A DNA stretch of 34,025 nt from an uncultured Prevotella sp. (GTDB lineage Bacteria; Bacteroidota; Bacteroidia; Bacteroidales; Bacteroidaceae). The stretch is from assembly GCA_934183355.1 (NCBI GenBank), contig CAKPST010000019.1, positions 1 to 34,025 of the forward strand. Direction: 5' to 3'. A program made the position numbers and the translations under genes. Positions 8,446 through 18,900 of this stretch are shown here, piece after piece. Each line of letters starts with the position of its first letter. Position 1 is the first letter of the stretch. The notes below the pieces were generated by a model. It ran no database searches. It had not been told where the DNA came from and saw nothing but the letters and a program-made list of their open reading frames with translations.

Positions 8446-9207
8446 TTACTTGCGTGTACGTGTGATGTCAAACAGGTAAGTGAGTTTGACAACAATGTTC
8501 GAATGATTTGACTTGGCGAAATAGTCGCGCTTGGTATCGCCGTAGATATTGCCGAGTCCGTAGTAGTAGCGACCTTCGAGAAGGAAGTGTCCAACACGTG
8601 GAACTAAATACTCGAGTCCGATGCCAGCCGCAATGCCATAGTCGAACTTGTTCTCAACAGCCATTGTATCCTGTGCACATGTCAAGTTGGAACGGTCGGT
8701 TGTGTTGCGGTCGGCAAAGTTGAAGTTGGACTTTGTAGACTCATTAATCAAGAATCCAAACTGCGGACCTGCCTTGAAGAAGAACTGCATGCCCTTCTTC
8801 TCCCTACCCCATGCCAAATGAGCAAACACAGGAAGCTGTATATAGTTAAGGTCGCGCTGATAAGCCTCGGCGAGTCCAGTCACAGGATTGATGACAGGCT
8901 GATCGTCAGTGGTCTGTATGCGCTCCTTCCATCCTATGCGGGCGTAGTTAAGCTCGGCAGATATAGAGCATATTGTACTGAAATACTTCTCACAAGTATA
9001 GCGCATAGACAGACCGAACGTCATGCCCGTGTGACTGTCCAGTGTCACCTTGGGAGTGAATCCCATGCTGCTCATGATATAGCCGCCATTGACACCTATG
9101 GAGAGGTCGTTGCGGTGGTCGCCTATTTGGGCACGCAAAGCTGTTGACGACATAAGCATCAACAGTGCGAACAGGGCAACGGTTTTGATTCTTGACATTG
9201 AAAACAT
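8446..9207 (-). CDS. outer-membrane beta-barrel protein (PorT-like family)
   Basis: A 253-residue exported protein. The signal peptide (about residues 1-26, cleavage after LRA) is followed by alternating hydrophobic beta-strands such as NDLSIGVNGGYIMSSMGF, FGLSMRYTCEKYF, ISAELNYARIGW and FFFKAGPQFGFLI, ending in VVKLTYLFDITRTRK, as in eight-stranded barrels of the Bacteroidetes 'outer membrane beta-barrel' family. An alternative start is the Met at residue 4. The gene follows the LysM gene by 46 bases on the same strand with no terminator between, so they are probably co-transcribed. A role in the envelope is clear; the precise function is not. Confidence 0.85.
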   Translation of the reverse strand: MFSMSRIKTVALFALLMLMSSTALRAQIGDHRNDLSIGVNGGYIMSSMGFTPKVTLDSHTGMTFGLSMRYTCEKYFSTICSISAELNYARIGWKERIQTTDDQPVINPVTGLAEAYQRDLNYIQLPVFAHLAWGREKKGMQFFFKAGPQFGFLINESTKSNFNFADRNTTDRSNLTCAQDTMAVENKFDYGIAAGIGLEYLVPRVGHFLLEGRYYYGLGNIYGDTKRDYFAKSNHSNIVVKLTYLFDITRTRK

Positions 9208-9253
9208 AATTAATATTTGGGTTGAGAGTTGAGAGTAGAACTTTCAACTTGTT

Positions 9254-10654
9254 TTAATAAGATATCGACTCCAACGTATGGTTCGTCTTATAGTGCACAA
9301 GCATGAATGCAGCGTTCTGCATGCCACCACCCTTCACATAAAGGAACTTGAGAGGAGTCTGCATCGGCGTGTAAGTGCTCTGCTGCTTGGTGCCAGTGAA
9401 ATTGCTGCCATACTTGTGAATACCACGTATGAAGAACTGCGCCTGGTCGTAGCCTGTGATGGCAAAACGAGGCAGAGCCTGCCGCATGTCAGACTTGAAC
9501 CAACGGCGATACGAACGTTCGAGATTTGCAGTATTTGAGGCAAGTGGATTATAATAGAACGTCGTCGGGATGTATACGTCATATATATGATAGTATTCGA
9601 GATACACCTTGGTGTACATCAACCACTCTGTATAGCCAAACATAGATACACGCACCTTAGGACTCATGGCTCTCAGTCCGTTGAGCTTAGCGAAAGCTAC
9701 ATTGAGTTCGGGCGAACGACCTGTATTGAGCACCACAACATTCTGCTTTGAAGAGTCGAACGCCTTGGCAAACATTGCCTCAGACGACTTCAGATTGGTG
9801 ATGTTATAGCCTATGCCGGCAGCAACTAGTCGATTGCGCAAGGCAGTAGTGAAAATACCCTTGTTGCTAGTCGTGTCGTTGCAGTCGATTATCACAACAT
9901 GAGCACCCTTGAATCGCTCCACAAAGGCAGACACGGCAGCCTCGGTCTGCTGCTGCTGAGTCTGATAGACCTGGAATATTTGGTTGTTAGTAGCCACATC
10001 ATTACCACTGATAGAGAATGGAATGACAAGCTTGATATTATTGCGTCGACAGAAATCGCCCATAGGCTTCACCTGTTTGGTATAGAGAGGACCAAATATA
10101 ACGTCGCAGTTGCGAGCATTGTCATCGGCAAGAGTCTTCTGCACATCAGCATCAATGGACACATTCCATGTATAGACACGTGTACTGATGCCCTGTGCCT
10201 TCAAACTGTCGCATGCCATAAGCACACCACGATAGTACTCGGTCATGCGCTGTCCGTCGCCATCAACATTATGAAGAGGCAACATCACACCGACATGCAC
10301 CGTTCCTCCTGGTTGTGTGCGCTGTATATTGGAAGTTGACACTGCGGTAGACGAAGCTGCAGTAGGTTGGGCAACCGTTGCAGACGGCTTGGCAGCATCC
10401 TTTTTCACAGGTAGCACCTCAGGTGCAGGGATGATAAGTTGATCGCCTTTCTTAAGTACATAGTCGGGCTTCTGCATATCAGGATTAGCCCACATAAGAT
10501 CGTCTATGGTGATATTAAATTTTCTGGCAATACCATAAATGGTGTCCTGCTTCTTCACCTTATAGATTTCTTGATACTTCTGGGTCTGTCCTATTGCAAC
10601 CACAGCACAAACCATGGCTAAGGCAATCATAAATAGTCTAGCGTATCGTTTCAT
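9254..10654 (-). CDS. LysM domain protein with a periplasmic ligand-binding (type 1) fold
   Basis: A 466-residue exported protein. After a signal peptide (about 1-22) a LysM repeat runs from about 27 to 73 (YKVKKQDTIYGIARKFN ... VLKKGDQLIIP), which binds peptidoglycan glycan chains. A Pro/Ala/Thr/Ser-rich linker (about 74-112) leads to a domain of about 340 residues resembling the branched-chain amino acid-type periplasmic binding fold (VHVGVMLPLHNVDGDGQRMTEYYRGVLMACD ... VIFGPLYTKQVKPM). This combination is common in Bacteroidales, usually without a nearby ABC transporter, as here, so wall sensing or envelope structure is likelier than solute uptake. It is upstream of the barrel protein gene. 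Confidence 0.88.
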   Translation of the reverse strand: MKRYARLFMIALAMVCAVVAIGQTQKYQEIYKVKKQDTIYGIARKFNITIDDLMWANPDMQKPDYVLKKGDQLIIPAPEVLPVKKDAAKPSATVAQPTAASSTAVSTSNIQRTQPGGTVHVGVMLPLHNVDGDGQRMTEYYRGVLMACDSLKAQGISTRVYTWNVSIDADVQKTLADDNARNCDVIFGPLYTKQVKPMGDFCRRNNIKLVIPFSISGNDVATNNQIFQVYQTQQQQTEAAVSAFVERFKGAHVVIIDCNDTTSNKGIFTTALRNRLVAAGIGYNITNLKSSEAMFAKAFDSSKQNVVVLNTGRSPELNVAFAKLNGLRAMSPKVRVSMFGYTEWLMYTKVYLEYYHIYDVYIPTTFYYNPLASNTANLERSYRRWFKSDMRQALPRFAITGYDQAQFFIRGIHKYGSNFTGTKQQSTYTPMQTPLKFLYVKGGGMQNAAFMLVHYKTNHTLESISY

Positions 10655-10691
10655 ATTTTTTGGTTTTGATTATACATATCTTTTTGAAATG

Positions 10692-10699
10692 CAAAAGTA
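10692..10699 (-). promoter_or_regulatory. -7 box TACTTTTG for the LysM-barrel gene pair
   Basis: A TAnnTTTG match on the minus strand 38 bases upstream of the ATG at 10654. No clear TTTG is found at the expected upstream distance. Confidence 0.5.
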
Positions 10700-10762
10700 C
10701 ATAAAATAAGTTGTCTAAAGAAATCTTTGCCTAAAAATAACGTTATTAAACGTCACGCTTGT

Positions 10763-10793
10763 TTTGTGGAATGGGATATATTATATAACTTTG
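10763..10793 (+). promoter_or_regulatory. promoter of the type IX substrate-uvrA-ABC unit
   Basis: TTTG at 10763-10766, 19 bases, then TAACTTTG at 10786-10793. The ATG at 10799 lies 5 bases after the box, so the mRNA should have no leader or a leader of about two bases. Confidence 0.75.
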
Positions 10794-10798
10794 CACGT

Positions 10799-11509
10799 AT
10801 GAACAGTATCAGATATATTCTCCTTTACATACTGTGCCTTGCCTTGCAGGCACATGCTGACGAGGTGCCGACTATCGACCCTCAAGCTACGTTTATAACG
10901 ACAGAGGGCGAAGAGACTGGCACGAGTTTCTCGGGGTCGGCTCCACTAACCGTGCGCTTTGCTGCCAATGTCGCTAATATGGGCACATACACAGCCCACT
11001 ATGAGTGGAGATTCAGCAAAGAGGGGGCAGACACGCCATATCTTGTACGCTATGACGAGGACACGGAGTATACCTTCACCGAGGCAGGCACAAGCACCAT
11101 ACGACTATATGCCACATTCGTATGTGGCACTGACACCGTGGCATACACTGAAGACTACTGGACTGGCGCGGAACCAATAACCGTGTCGATAGCCGAGAGC
11201 AAACTCGAATTTCCCAATGCCTTCTCACCCAACGGAGACGGCATCAATGACGTATACAAGGCTAAGAACGGATATCAGAGTATCGTAGAGTTTCATGCCT
11301 ACATCTTCAACCGTTGGGGACAGAAACTATATGAATGGACTGACCCAGCTGGAGGATGGGACGGCAAATACAAGGGTAAGGACGTGAAACAAGGAGTATA
11401 CTTTGTATTGGTGAAAGCACGTGGTGCAGACGGAAGAAAATACGACATCAAGAAAGACGTAAACCTGTTGCGCGGATATACCGAAACGGCAGGCAGCGGA
11501 AGCGAATAA
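10799..11509 (+). CDS. secreted protein with gliding-type (type B) type IX secretion C-terminal domain
   Basis: A 236-residue protein from the ATG at 10799; the open frame continues 24 codons upstream but that part overlaps the promoter and lacks a signal. A signal peptide is at about 1-20. A PKD/immunoglobulin-like domain spans about 35-130. The C-terminal 90 residues are a classic CHU_C/gliding motility-associated domain: [17 protein letters not shown], then [20 protein letters not shown] and [11 protein letters not shown]. Such domains direct export through the type IX secretion system, so the organism should have one elsewhere in the genome. Unusually short for this class: a single PKD-like domain plus the sorting domain. 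uvrA follows after 31 bases. Confidence 0.88.
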   Translation: MNSIRYILLYILCLALQAHADEVPTIDPQATFITTEGEETGTSFSGSAPLTVRFAANVANMGTYTAHYEWRFSKEGADTPYLVRYDEDTEYTFTEAGTSTIRLYATFVCGTDTVAYTEDYWTGAEPITVSIAESKLEFPNAFSPNGDGINDVYKAKNGYQSIVEFHAYIFNRWGQKLYEWTDPAGGWDGKYKGKDVKQGVYFVLVKARGADGRKYDIKKDVNLLRGYTETAGSGSE

Positions 11510-11540
11510 AGAACACGAACAGAACACAATCAGATAACTC

Positions 11541-14378
11541 ATGAACAACAATTCGGAAGAAGGCAAGATAAACGTTTGGGGCGCACGAGTCCACAATCTA
11601 AAGAATATCGACGTGGAAATACCGCGCGACTCGCTCACAGTGGTAACAGGACTGAGTGGGTCGGGCAAGTCGTCGCTTGCCTTTGACACGATATATGCCG
11701 AAGGTCAGAGGCGATATATCGAAACATTCTCTGCCTATGCACGCAATTTTCTCGGCGGAATGGAACGACCTGATGTCGACAAGATTACAGGTCTGAGTCC
11801 GGTCATATCCATTGAGCAGAAGACCACCAACAAGAATCCACGCTCAACGGTGGGCACAACGACTGAGATATACGACTATCTGCGTCTGCTATATGCACGT
11901 GCCGGTGTGGCATACAGCTATAACACAGGCGAACAGATGGTGAAATATACCGAAGAACGTATCATCAGCATGATTGACGCCGACTATACAGGACGCCGCA
12001 TATATATACTCGCACCACTTGTAAGACAACGCAAGGGACATTATCGTGAACTCTTCGAAAGCCTAAGACGCAAAGGATACCTGTATGCACGTGTGGACGG
12101 CGAGATAATGGAGATAAAACAGGGAATGAAGACCGACCGCTACAAGAACCATACTATAGAAGTGGTGATAGACAAAATGCAAATGCGCGAGGGATTTGAC
12201 GACCGTCTACGCAAAACGATTGCCACTGCCATGAGACAGGGTGACGGCATCGTAACCATACTAGATAAGGACACAGGTGAGGCAAAGAGCTTCTCCAAAC
12301 GACTAATGTGCCCAACGACAGGTATCTCCTACCGCGACCCTGCACCAAATATGTTCTCATTCAACTCGCCAGAGGGTGCATGCCCACACTGTAAGGGACT
12401 AGGATATGTCAACCAAATCGACCTAAAAAAGGTTATACCAGACGATAATTTGTCAATACACGAGGGAGCAATAGTTCCTCTTGGCAAATACAAGAACCAG
12501 ATGATTTTCTGGCAAATAGCTGCCATTTTAGAGAAAGCCGAGTGTACACTGAAGACTCCAGTAAAGGATATTCCAGAGGAGATTATGAGCGAAATTATGT
12601 ACGGCTCATTGGAAACAGTGCGCATTGATAAGCAACTCGTACATACATCTACCGACTACTTCACGACGTTCGACGGCGTGATAAAATACTTGCGCACCGT
12701 TATCGAGAATGATGACTCAGCAAGCGGACAGAAATGGGCAGACCAATTCTTAGCCACATGCGAGTGTCCAGAATGTCATGGACAGCGACTATCACGTGAA
12801 TCACTCTCATACCGAATTTGGGACAAGAACATATCGGAGGTGGCAACGATGGACATCTCGCAACTCATAGAATGGCTCGACGAGGCAGAAAAGCATCTCG
12901 ATGACAAGCAACGAGCTATTGCAACAGAGATACTAAAAGAGATACGCACCCGACTGAACTTTCTGCTTGATGTGGGTTTGGACTATCTGTCACTCAATCG
13001 ACAGTCGGCTACACTCTCTGGCGGCGAGAGCCAACGCATACGTCTTGCCACACAGATTGGTTCGCAACTAGTCAACGTGCTCTATATCTTGGACGAGCCA
13101 AGCATCGGATTGCACCAGAGAGACAACGAGCGACTTATAAATTCGCTAAAACAACTGCGCGACCTTGGCAACACAGTTGTTGTGGTGGAGCACGACAGGG
13201 ACATGATGCTTGCTGCCGACTGGATTGTGGACATTGGTCCACATGCTGGTATGCACGGTGGCGAGGTAGTGTTTCAAGGCACTCCCAAAGAGATGCTAAG
13301 CCAACACACTATCACAGCCGACTATCTAAATGGTGTACGCGAGATTGCAGTACCAAAGGAACGACGCAAGGGCAATGGCAAGTCGCTAGTAATACGAGGT
13401 GCACATGGCAATAATTTGAAAAATGTAGATGTGGAGTTTCCACTCGGCGAACTGATTGTTGTAACAGGCGTAAGTGGTTCGGGCAAGTCTACTCTTATCA
13501 ACGAGACACTGCAGCCAATACTCTCGCAGCACTTCTATCGCTCGCTAAAGAAACCAATGCCATACGAATCTGTAGAAGGACTGGAATATATTGATAAGGT
13601 GGTGAATGTCGACCAGTCGCCACTTGGACGCACACCACGCTCAAACCCAGCCACATATACGGGCGTATTCTCGGACATACGTTCGCTGTTTGTGGCTCTG
13701 CCAGAAGCTAAAATACGAGGATATAAACCTGGTAGATTCTCATTCAACGTAAAGGGAGGACGATGTGAGACTTGCAAGGGCAATGGATATAAGACCATCG
13801 AGATGAACTTCTTGCCCGACGTAATGGTGCCTTGCGAGGTGTGTCACGGCAAGCGATACAACAGAGAGACACTAGAAGTGCGTTATAAGGGCAAGAGCAT
13901 AGCCGATGTTTTAGACATGACTATCAATCAGGCGGTGGAGTTCTTTGAAAATGTGCCGTCGATATTACAGAAAATCAAGACCATACAGGATGTAGGATTA
14001 GGATATATAAAACTCGGACAACCCTCAACAACATTGTCGGGCGGTGAGAGTCAGCGTGTAAAACTCGCTACCGAACTGAGCAAACGAGATACAGGTAAGA
14101 CGCTATATATACTCGATGAGCCCACAACAGGTCTACACTTTGAGGACATACGCATTCTGATGGATGTGCTACAAAAACTTGTTGACCGTGGCAACACGGT
14201 GATAATCATTGAGCACAACCTTGATGTTATAAAGCTCGCCGACCATATCATCGACATTGGCCCAGAGGGTGGACGTGGTGGCGGACGTGTATTAGCGACT
14301 GGAACACCAGAAGAAGTGGCTGAATCGAAGGAGGGATATACACCAAGATTCTTGAAAATGGAGTTGGAGAACAAATAA
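11541..14378 (+). CDS. uvrA: excinuclease ABC subunit A (UvrA)
   Basis: A 945-residue damage-recognition ATPase of nucleotide excision repair, acting in the cytoplasm as a dimer with UvrB. Two ABC modules are visible: the first Walker [10 protein letters not shown] at 37-45 with signature [12 protein letters not shown], and the second Walker [10 protein letters not shown] near residue 643 with [12 protein letters not shown]. Walker B strands are [13 protein letters not shown] and [13 protein letters not shown]. Zinc-binding cysteine pairs lie at CPHCKGLG (about 280) and CETCKGNG (about 740). The length is normal and all key residues are present. It probably shares a transcript with the type IX substrate upstream and the ABC ATPase 24 bases downstream. 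Confidence 0.98.
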   Translation: MNNNSEEGKINVWGARVHNLKNIDVEIPRDSLTVVTGLSGSGKSSLAFDTIYAEGQRRYIETFSAYARNFLGGMERPDVDKITGLSPVISIEQKTTNKNPRSTVGTTTEIYDYLRLLYARAGVAYSYNTGEQMVKYTEERIISMIDADYTGRRIYILAPLVRQRKGHYRELFESLRRKGYLYARVDGEIMEIKQGMKTDRYKNHTIEVVIDKMQMREGFDDRLRKTIATAMRQGDGIVTILDKDTGEAKSFSKRLMCPTTGISYRDPAPNMFSFNSPEGACPHCKGLGYVNQIDLKKVIPDDNLSIHEGAIVPLGKYKNQMIFWQIAAILEKAECTLKTPVKDIPEEIMSEIMYGSLETVRIDKQLVHTSTDYFTTFDGVIKYLRTVIENDDSASGQKWADQFLATCECPECHGQRLSRESLSYRIWDKNISEVATMDISQLIEWLDEAEKHLDDKQRAIATEILKEIRTRLNFLLDVGLDYLSLNRQSATLSGGESQRIRLATQIGSQLVNVLYILDEPSIGLHQRDNERLINSLKQLRDLGNTVVVVEHDRDMMLAADWIVDIGPHAGMHGGEVVFQGTPKEMLSQHTITADYLNGVREIAVPKERRKGNGKSLVIRGAHGNNLKNVDVEFPLGELIVVTGVSGSGKSTLINETLQPILSQHFYRSLKKPMPYESVEGLEYIDKVVNVDQSPLGRTPRSNPATYTGVFSDIRSLFVALPEAKIRGYKPGRFSFNVKGGRCETCKGNGYKTIEMNFLPDVMVPCEVCHGKRYNRETLEVRYKGKSIADVLDMTINQAVEFFENVPSILQKIKTIQDVGLGYIKLGQPSTTLSGGESQRVKLATELSKRDTGKTLYILDEPTTGLHFEDIRILMDVLQKLVDRGNTVIIIEHNLDVIKLADHIIDIGPEGGRGGGRVLATGTPEEVAESKEGYTPRFLKMELENK

Positions 14379-14402
14379 CACAACAATTAGAATATAATAA
14401 TA

Positions 14403-15146
14403 ATGAGAATAGAACTCAACAATCTCAAAAAGTGTTTTGGCGACAAGACTGCCGTCGACATACAGCAACTCACTATCAATGATGGTGAAATAATAGGTTT
14501 GGTTGGCAACAATGGCGCAGGAAAGACAACTCTGTTCAGATTGATGCTCGACTTGCTGAAGGCTGACGAGGGTGATGTCATGATGTATCCTGACAAGAAA
14601 ACAATGCCAGAAAACAACAGTATTGCAGATGAAATAAACCCTGCTGTCAGCGAAGACTGGAAGTTGCTCACTGGTGCATACATTGACAACTCGTTCCTAA
14701 TAGACTTCCTTACTCCCGAAGAGTATTTCGACTTCATAGGACGTGTGTCTGGTATGTCTAAGGAACATACTGCTGAACGCCTGAAGGACTTCGAACGTTT
14801 CATGAATGGAGAAGTGCTTGGACAGAAGAAATACATACGCGACTTATCGGCTGGCAACAAGCAGAAGGTGGGCATTGTGGCTGCTTTGCTCAACCGTCCA
14901 CAACTCGTTGTTCTTGACGAACCATTCAACTTCCTCGACCCGAGTAGCCAGAATCAACTCAAACGACTCATCACCGACTTCAATAAAGAAACCGGTGCCA
15001 CGGTGCTAATATCAAGTCACAATCTGCAACATACCGTTGAGATTTCCACACGTGTGGCTCTGCTCGAACATGGTGTAATTATAGAAGACTTGGAAAATAC
15101 TGATGGTAAGGCTGAAGAGAAACTGGAAGAATATTTCAATGTATGA
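14403..15146 (+). CDS. ABC transporter ATP-binding protein, no permease adjacent
   Basis: A 247-residue cytoplasmic ATPase. Walker A GNNGAGKTT is at 35-43, the signature LSAGNKQKV at 148-156, Walker B LVVLDEP at 168-174 and the switch histidine H206 in SSHN. The C-terminal tail (about 225-247) is acidic and Lys-rich. It looks like the exporter type of ATPase that in Bacteroidales usually comes with a membrane partner gene, but no permease follows: a strong terminator and the convergent acyl-CoA dehydrogenase gene do. Its partner must be elsewhere, or it has a non-transport role. Confidence 0.9.
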   Translation: MRIELNNLKKCFGDKTAVDIQQLTINDGEIIGLVGNNGAGKTTLFRLMLDLLKADEGDVMMYPDKKTMPENNSIADEINPAVSEDWKLLTGAYIDNSFLIDFLTPEEYFDFIGRVSGMSKEHTAERLKDFERFMNGEVLGQKKYIRDLSAGNKQKVGIVAALLNRPQLVVLDEPFNFLDPSSQNQLKRLITDFNKETGATVLISSHNLQHTVEISTRVALLEHGVIIEDLENTDGKAEEKLEEYFNV

Positions 15147-15200
15147 GTTGTCAATAATAAATGACAACTATTAATAGAAAATATTGCCAACAGAATATAC

Positions 15201-15252
15201 ATTATAAATAAAGGAGACCATGGAATTGACCATAGTCTCCTTTATTTATAAT
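15201..15252. terminator. strong bidirectional terminator
   Basis: A 23-base stem (15201-15223 with 15230-15252, one mismatch) and a 6-base loop, A-rich on the left and T-rich on the right. It ends the uvrA-ABC unit on the plus strand and the etf-acyl-CoA dehydrogenase operon on the minus strand. Confidence 0.9.
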
Positions 15253-15270
15253 GTTCAATTATTTGTTCAT

Positions 15271-16977
15271 TTATTCAGCACGGAAGCTTGGGAGGTCTTC
15301 CTTAATGAAGTTCATGATGTAGGCATGCTCACCAATAACATTAGCCTGGGCCATACGTACATATACATTGGCACTCTTAGCAAAGAGGTCTGCAGAGCGT
15401 GTAGCATCGTCGAGGATGAGGAGCGACATGATAATCTCGCAAGTCATATTATAGAGACGGCGTGCAAGGAAGTCGTGCATCTCCTGATCCTGACCCTCCT
15501 TAACGTATTCGAGAGCCTGCTCATAGAGCTTGACCATCTCTTCTACACGAGCCTTCAGTGGCTTCAGCTCCTCGGCAACCTCCTTCTCAAGCATCTCCTT
15601 GATGATGCTGAGATAAGTGCCGTTGGAAATGTAGCGGATAGCAGCAACAACCTGAAGCTGTGTGGTACCCTCATAGATAGAGAAGATGCGGGCATCACGA
15701 TATAGACGCTGACACTTGTACTCCATAATGAAGCCAGAACCACCATGCACCTGAATAGCATCGTATGTATTCTGGTTGGCATATTCAGAGTTCATACCCT
15801 TTGCCAACGGTGTGAAAGCATCAGCTAAACGAGAGTATTTCTTCAACTCCTGACGCTCCTCAGCAGTAAGCTTGCGTTCACGTGAAATGTCCTCAAGTGC
15901 CTTGTAGATGTCAACATAACGTGCTGTCTGATAAAGAATAGAACGACCTGCATCGAGCTTACCCTTGATACGGGCAATCATATCGTATACAGCAGGGAAC
16001 TTCACAATCTCTGTATCAAACTGCTTGCGCTCACGTGCATACTTCAAAGCCTCATCGTATGCTGCCTGACTTACACCAACTGACTGTGCGGCAATACCAA
16101 GACGCGCACCATTCATAAGAGCCATAACGTACTTGATGAGTCCAAGACGTGTTGAACCGCAAAGCTCTGCCTTAGCATTCTTATATACAAGCTCGCAAGT
16201 AGGCGAACCATGGATACCAAGCTTGTGCTCGATGTGACGAACTGTCACACCACCATCACGCTTATCATAGATGAACATTGACAGTCCACGACCATCACGT
16301 GTGCCCTCTTCTGAACGTGCAAGCACGAGGTGGATGTCAGAGTCGCCATTGGTAATGAATCGCTTAACACCATTCAAGCGCCATGTGCCGTCCTCGTCCT
16401 GTGTAGCCTTGAGCATTACACGCTGAAGGTCGGAACCTGCATCAGGCTCAGTCAAGTCCATTGACATAGTCTCACCAGCACAAACACGAGGGATGTACTT
16501 CTGACGCTGCTCCTCCGAACCGAACTCGTAGAGAGTCTCTATACAGTCTTGGAGTGACCAGATGTTCTGGAAACCAGCATCTGCACACGACACAATCTCC
16601 GAAGCCATTGAGTACGGAGTGATTGGCATGTTAAGACCATTGTAGCGGCGAGGCATAGAGATACCCCACAGACCAGCCTGACGTGTAGCCTCTATATTCT
16701 CGTAGGTCTTAGATGCATAGTGCATACGACCATCTACAAGATGTGGACCCTCAAGGTCAACGTCCTCTGAGTTAGGCTCGATGATATTGGCAGCAATGTC
16801 ACCTGTTATCTCAAGTACACGCTTATAGTTCTCGATAGCGTCCTCAAAATCAACGGGCGCATCCTCAAATTTATCTTTATCAGCGAAGTTGCGCTCCTTG
16901 AGTTCTACAACACGCTGCATTTCCGGGTGATTCAGATAGAAATCATACTCCGGATGATCGGTATAATAGTTAGCCAT
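15271..16977 (-). CDS. acyl-CoA dehydrogenase family protein (long form)
   Basis: A 568-residue flavoenzyme, long for the family (typically about 380), expected to oxidise an acyl-CoA to the trans-2-enoyl-CoA, or the reverse, passing electrons to EtfAB. MSMDLTEPDAGSD (about 171-183) and the FAD-contact segment RFITNGDSD follow the family pattern, as does ARERKQFDTEIVKFPAVYDMIARI. E436 in RIFSIYEGTTQLQ is the usual catalytic base. The additional N-terminal (about 1-75) and C-terminal (about 455-568) helical parts match the subgroup with an extra C-terminal domain. Its ATG overlaps the etfA stop by one base (TAATG), so it is translationally coupled to its electron acceptor. The substrate chain length cannot be read from the sequence. 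Confidence 0.93.
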   Translation of the reverse strand: MANYYTDHPEYDFYLNHPEMQRVVELKERNFADKDKFEDAPVDFEDAIENYKRVLEITGDIAANIIEPNSEDVDLEGPHLVDGRMHYASKTYENIEATRQAGLWGISMPRRYNGLNMPITPYSMASEIVSCADAGFQNIWSLQDCIETLYEFGSEEQRQKYIPRVCAGETMSMDLTEPDAGSDLQRVMLKATQDEDGTWRLNGVKRFITNGDSDIHLVLARSEEGTRDGRGLSMFIYDKRDGGVTVRHIEHKLGIHGSPTCELVYKNAKAELCGSTRLGLIKYVMALMNGARLGIAAQSVGVSQAAYDEALKYARERKQFDTEIVKFPAVYDMIARIKGKLDAGRSILYQTARYVDIYKALEDISRERKLTAEERQELKKYSRLADAFTPLAKGMNSEYANQNTYDAIQVHGGSGFIMEYKCQRLYRDARIFSIYEGTTQLQVVAAIRYISNGTYLSIIKEMLEKEVAEELKPLKARVEEMVKLYEQALEYVKEGQDQEMHDFLARRLYNMTCEIIMSLLILDDATRSADLFAKSANVYVRMAQANVIGEHAYIMNFIKEDLPSFRAE

Positions 16978-17999
16978 TACTTATTGTTCGCTTTATAATA
17001 CTTAATCAGTTTCGGCAGTACTTCCTCAACAGTGCCAGTAATTACGTAGTCGGCAATCTTGTTGATAGGAGCATCTGGGTCGTTGTTCACAGAAATGATG
17101 ATGCCAGAATCCTGCATACCTGCAATGTGCTGAATCTGACCAGAGATGCCACATGCAATGTACACCTTAGGATGAACAGTCACACCAGTCTGACCTATCT
17201 GACGATCGTGATCGCACCAACCAGCATCAACAGCAGCACGACTTGCACCAACCTCACCATGAAGTTCCTTGGCTAGCTGGAAGAGCATATCGAAGTTCTC
17301 CTTTGAACCTACACCATAACCACCTGCAACAACAATAGGAGCACCCTTGAGATTGTGCTTAGCTGCCTCTACATGACGGTCAAGAACCTTCACAACAAAG
17401 TCTGCCTCTGGGACATACTTGGCAACTTCAGGATAAACAACTTCGCCCTTTGCCTCGCCTTCATAGAGAGCCTTCTGCATCACACCGCTGCGAACGGTAG
17501 CCATCTGCGGACGGTGGTCAGGGTTAACGATAGTAGCCACGATGTTGCCACCGAATGCCGGACGAATCTGATAGAGCAAGTTGTCATAGTGAACACCACT
17601 CTTCTTATCATCATAGTCGCCTATCTCAAGCTCTGTACAATCGGCTGTCAAACCGCTTGTGAGCGATGAAGATACGCGCGGACCAAGGTCGCGACCAATA
17701 ACTGTAGCACCCATAAGAGCTATCTGTGGCTGCTCTTCCTTAAAGAGATTAACCATAATGTCGGTATGAGGAGCTGATGTGTAGGGGAATAGACCCTCAG
17801 CGTCAAAGACAAAGAGCTTGTCTACACCGTATGGCAAAATCTGATCCTCCACCTTGCCCTTGATGCCAGTGCCGGCAACGATGGCATTGAGGTCAACACC
17901 AAGCTGATTGGCGAGCTTGCGACCCTTGGTGAGAAGTTCCTGAGACACTTCCTGTACCTGAGTGCCTTCTATCTCGCAATATACAAATACGTTGTTCAT
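16977..17999 (-). CDS. etfA: electron transfer flavoprotein subunit alpha
   Basis: A 340-residue protein. The N-terminal domain (about 1-190) is the alpha/beta ETF domain. The C-terminal FAD-binding domain carries GEVGASRAAVDAGW, GQTGVTVHPKVYIACGISG and QHIAGMQDSGIIISVNNDPDAPI, all standard for EtfA. It would bind the electron-carrying FAD and form a dimer with EtfB. Both junctions of the operon use the overlapping stop/start TAATG, upstream with etfB and downstream with the dehydrogenase gene, which points to equal production of the three proteins. Confidence 0.96.
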   Translation of the reverse strand: MNNVFVYCEIEGTQVQEVSQELLTKGRKLANQLGVDLNAIVAGTGIKGKVEDQILPYGVDKLFVFDAEGLFPYTSAPHTDIMVNLFKEEQPQIALMGATVIGRDLGPRVSSSLTSGLTADCTELEIGDYDDKKSGVHYDNLLYQIRPAFGGNIVATIVNPDHRPQMATVRSGVMQKALYEGEAKGEVVYPEVAKYVPEADFVVKVLDRHVEAAKHNLKGAPIVVAGGYGVGSKENFDMLFQLAKELHGEVGASRAAVDAGWCDHDRQIGQTGVTVHPKVYIACGISGQIQHIAGMQDSGIIISVNNDPDAPINKIADYVITGTVEEVLPKLIKYYKANNK

Positions 18000-18868
18000 T
18001 ATCCAATAATCTTTTCGTCCAACAATTCCTTGATGAGACCCTCGATATCAGCGTCGCTGCCTGTGAGTGTCTTGCTTTCCTTAGCCTGGAACACAATGTT
18101 CTTCACAGCCTTCACCTTAGTAGGCGAACCGCTGAGACCACACTGCTCTGGGTCGCCGTCAACGTCGGCAACAGTCCACTGATTGAGCGTGAGATAAGGA
18201 CGTTCCTCGTAAAGATAGTTATACTTGTCCTCCGGCTTGCGCTCCATAGGAGCTGTAGCACGCTTGTACTTCATAACAAGTTTGGCGTTGGCAGGACGGC
18301 ATGGAGCTGCAGAACCTGTTACAGTTACAACAAGCGGCATTGGAGCCTCAACGGTTTCCACACCACCATCGATGTGACGACGAATTGTGAGTTTGCCATC
18401 CTCGCACTTAATGATTTCCTCTGCGTATGTAACCTGAGAGAGACCGAGCTTCTGAGCAACCTGAGGACCCACCTGTGCTGTATCTCCATCAATAGCCTGA
18501 CGACCACCAATCACTACGTCCACATCGCCAATCTTCTGTATAGCAGTGGCAAGAGCGTAAGATGTGGCGAGTGTGTCGGCACCGGCAAAGAGACGATCGG
18601 TGAGCAACCAGCCTGTGTCAGCTCCACGATAGAGTCCCTGACGGATTACCTCAGCTGCACGTGGAGGACCCATTGTCAATATACCTACTGTCGAACCAGG
18701 ATTCTGCTCCTTCAGACGCAGAGCCTGTTCCAACGCATTAAGATCTTCGGGGTTGAAGATAGCCGGCAGGGCGGCGCGATTGACAGTTCCTTCGGCTGTC
18801 ATAGCGTCTTTGCCGACGTTTCGTGTGTCGGGTACTTGCTTGGCAAGTACAACAATTTTCAAACTCAT
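17999..18868 (-). CDS. etfB: electron transfer flavoprotein subunit beta
   Basis: A 289-residue protein, the first gene of the operon. It opens MSLKIVVLAKQVPDTRNVG and contains NPEDLNALEQALRLKE, the family start, and later the nucleotide-binding segments TLATSYALATAIQKIGDVDVVIGGRQAIDGDTAQVGPQ and VTVTGSAAPCRPANAKL. It is some 25 residues longer than the common 260-residue EtfB; this fits the longer forms in Bacteroidetes. With EtfA it accepts electrons from the acyl-CoA dehydrogenase. The genes lack a membrane ETF oxidoreductase nearby, so the final electron acceptor is unknown. Confidence 0.96.
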   Translation of the reverse strand: MSLKIVVLAKQVPDTRNVGKDAMTAEGTVNRAALPAIFNPEDLNALEQALRLKEQNPGSTVGILTMGPPRAAEVIRQGLYRGADTGWLLTDRLFAGADTLATSYALATAIQKIGDVDVVIGGRQAIDGDTAQVGPQVAQKLGLSQVTYAEEIIKCEDGKLTIRRHIDGGVETVEAPMPLVVTVTGSAAPCRPANAKLVMKYKRATAPMERKPEDKYNYLYEERPYLTLNQWTVADVDGDPEQCGLSGSPTKVKAVKNIVFQAKESKTLTGSDADIEGLIKELLDEKIIG

Positions 18869-18900
18869 ATTGTTAATAAATTATTGTAGTTTCAATGTTG

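Noticed and set aside
10727..10798. Longer start for the type IX substrate
   Set aside because: The additional 24 codons include the promoter boxes and would bury the signal peptide.
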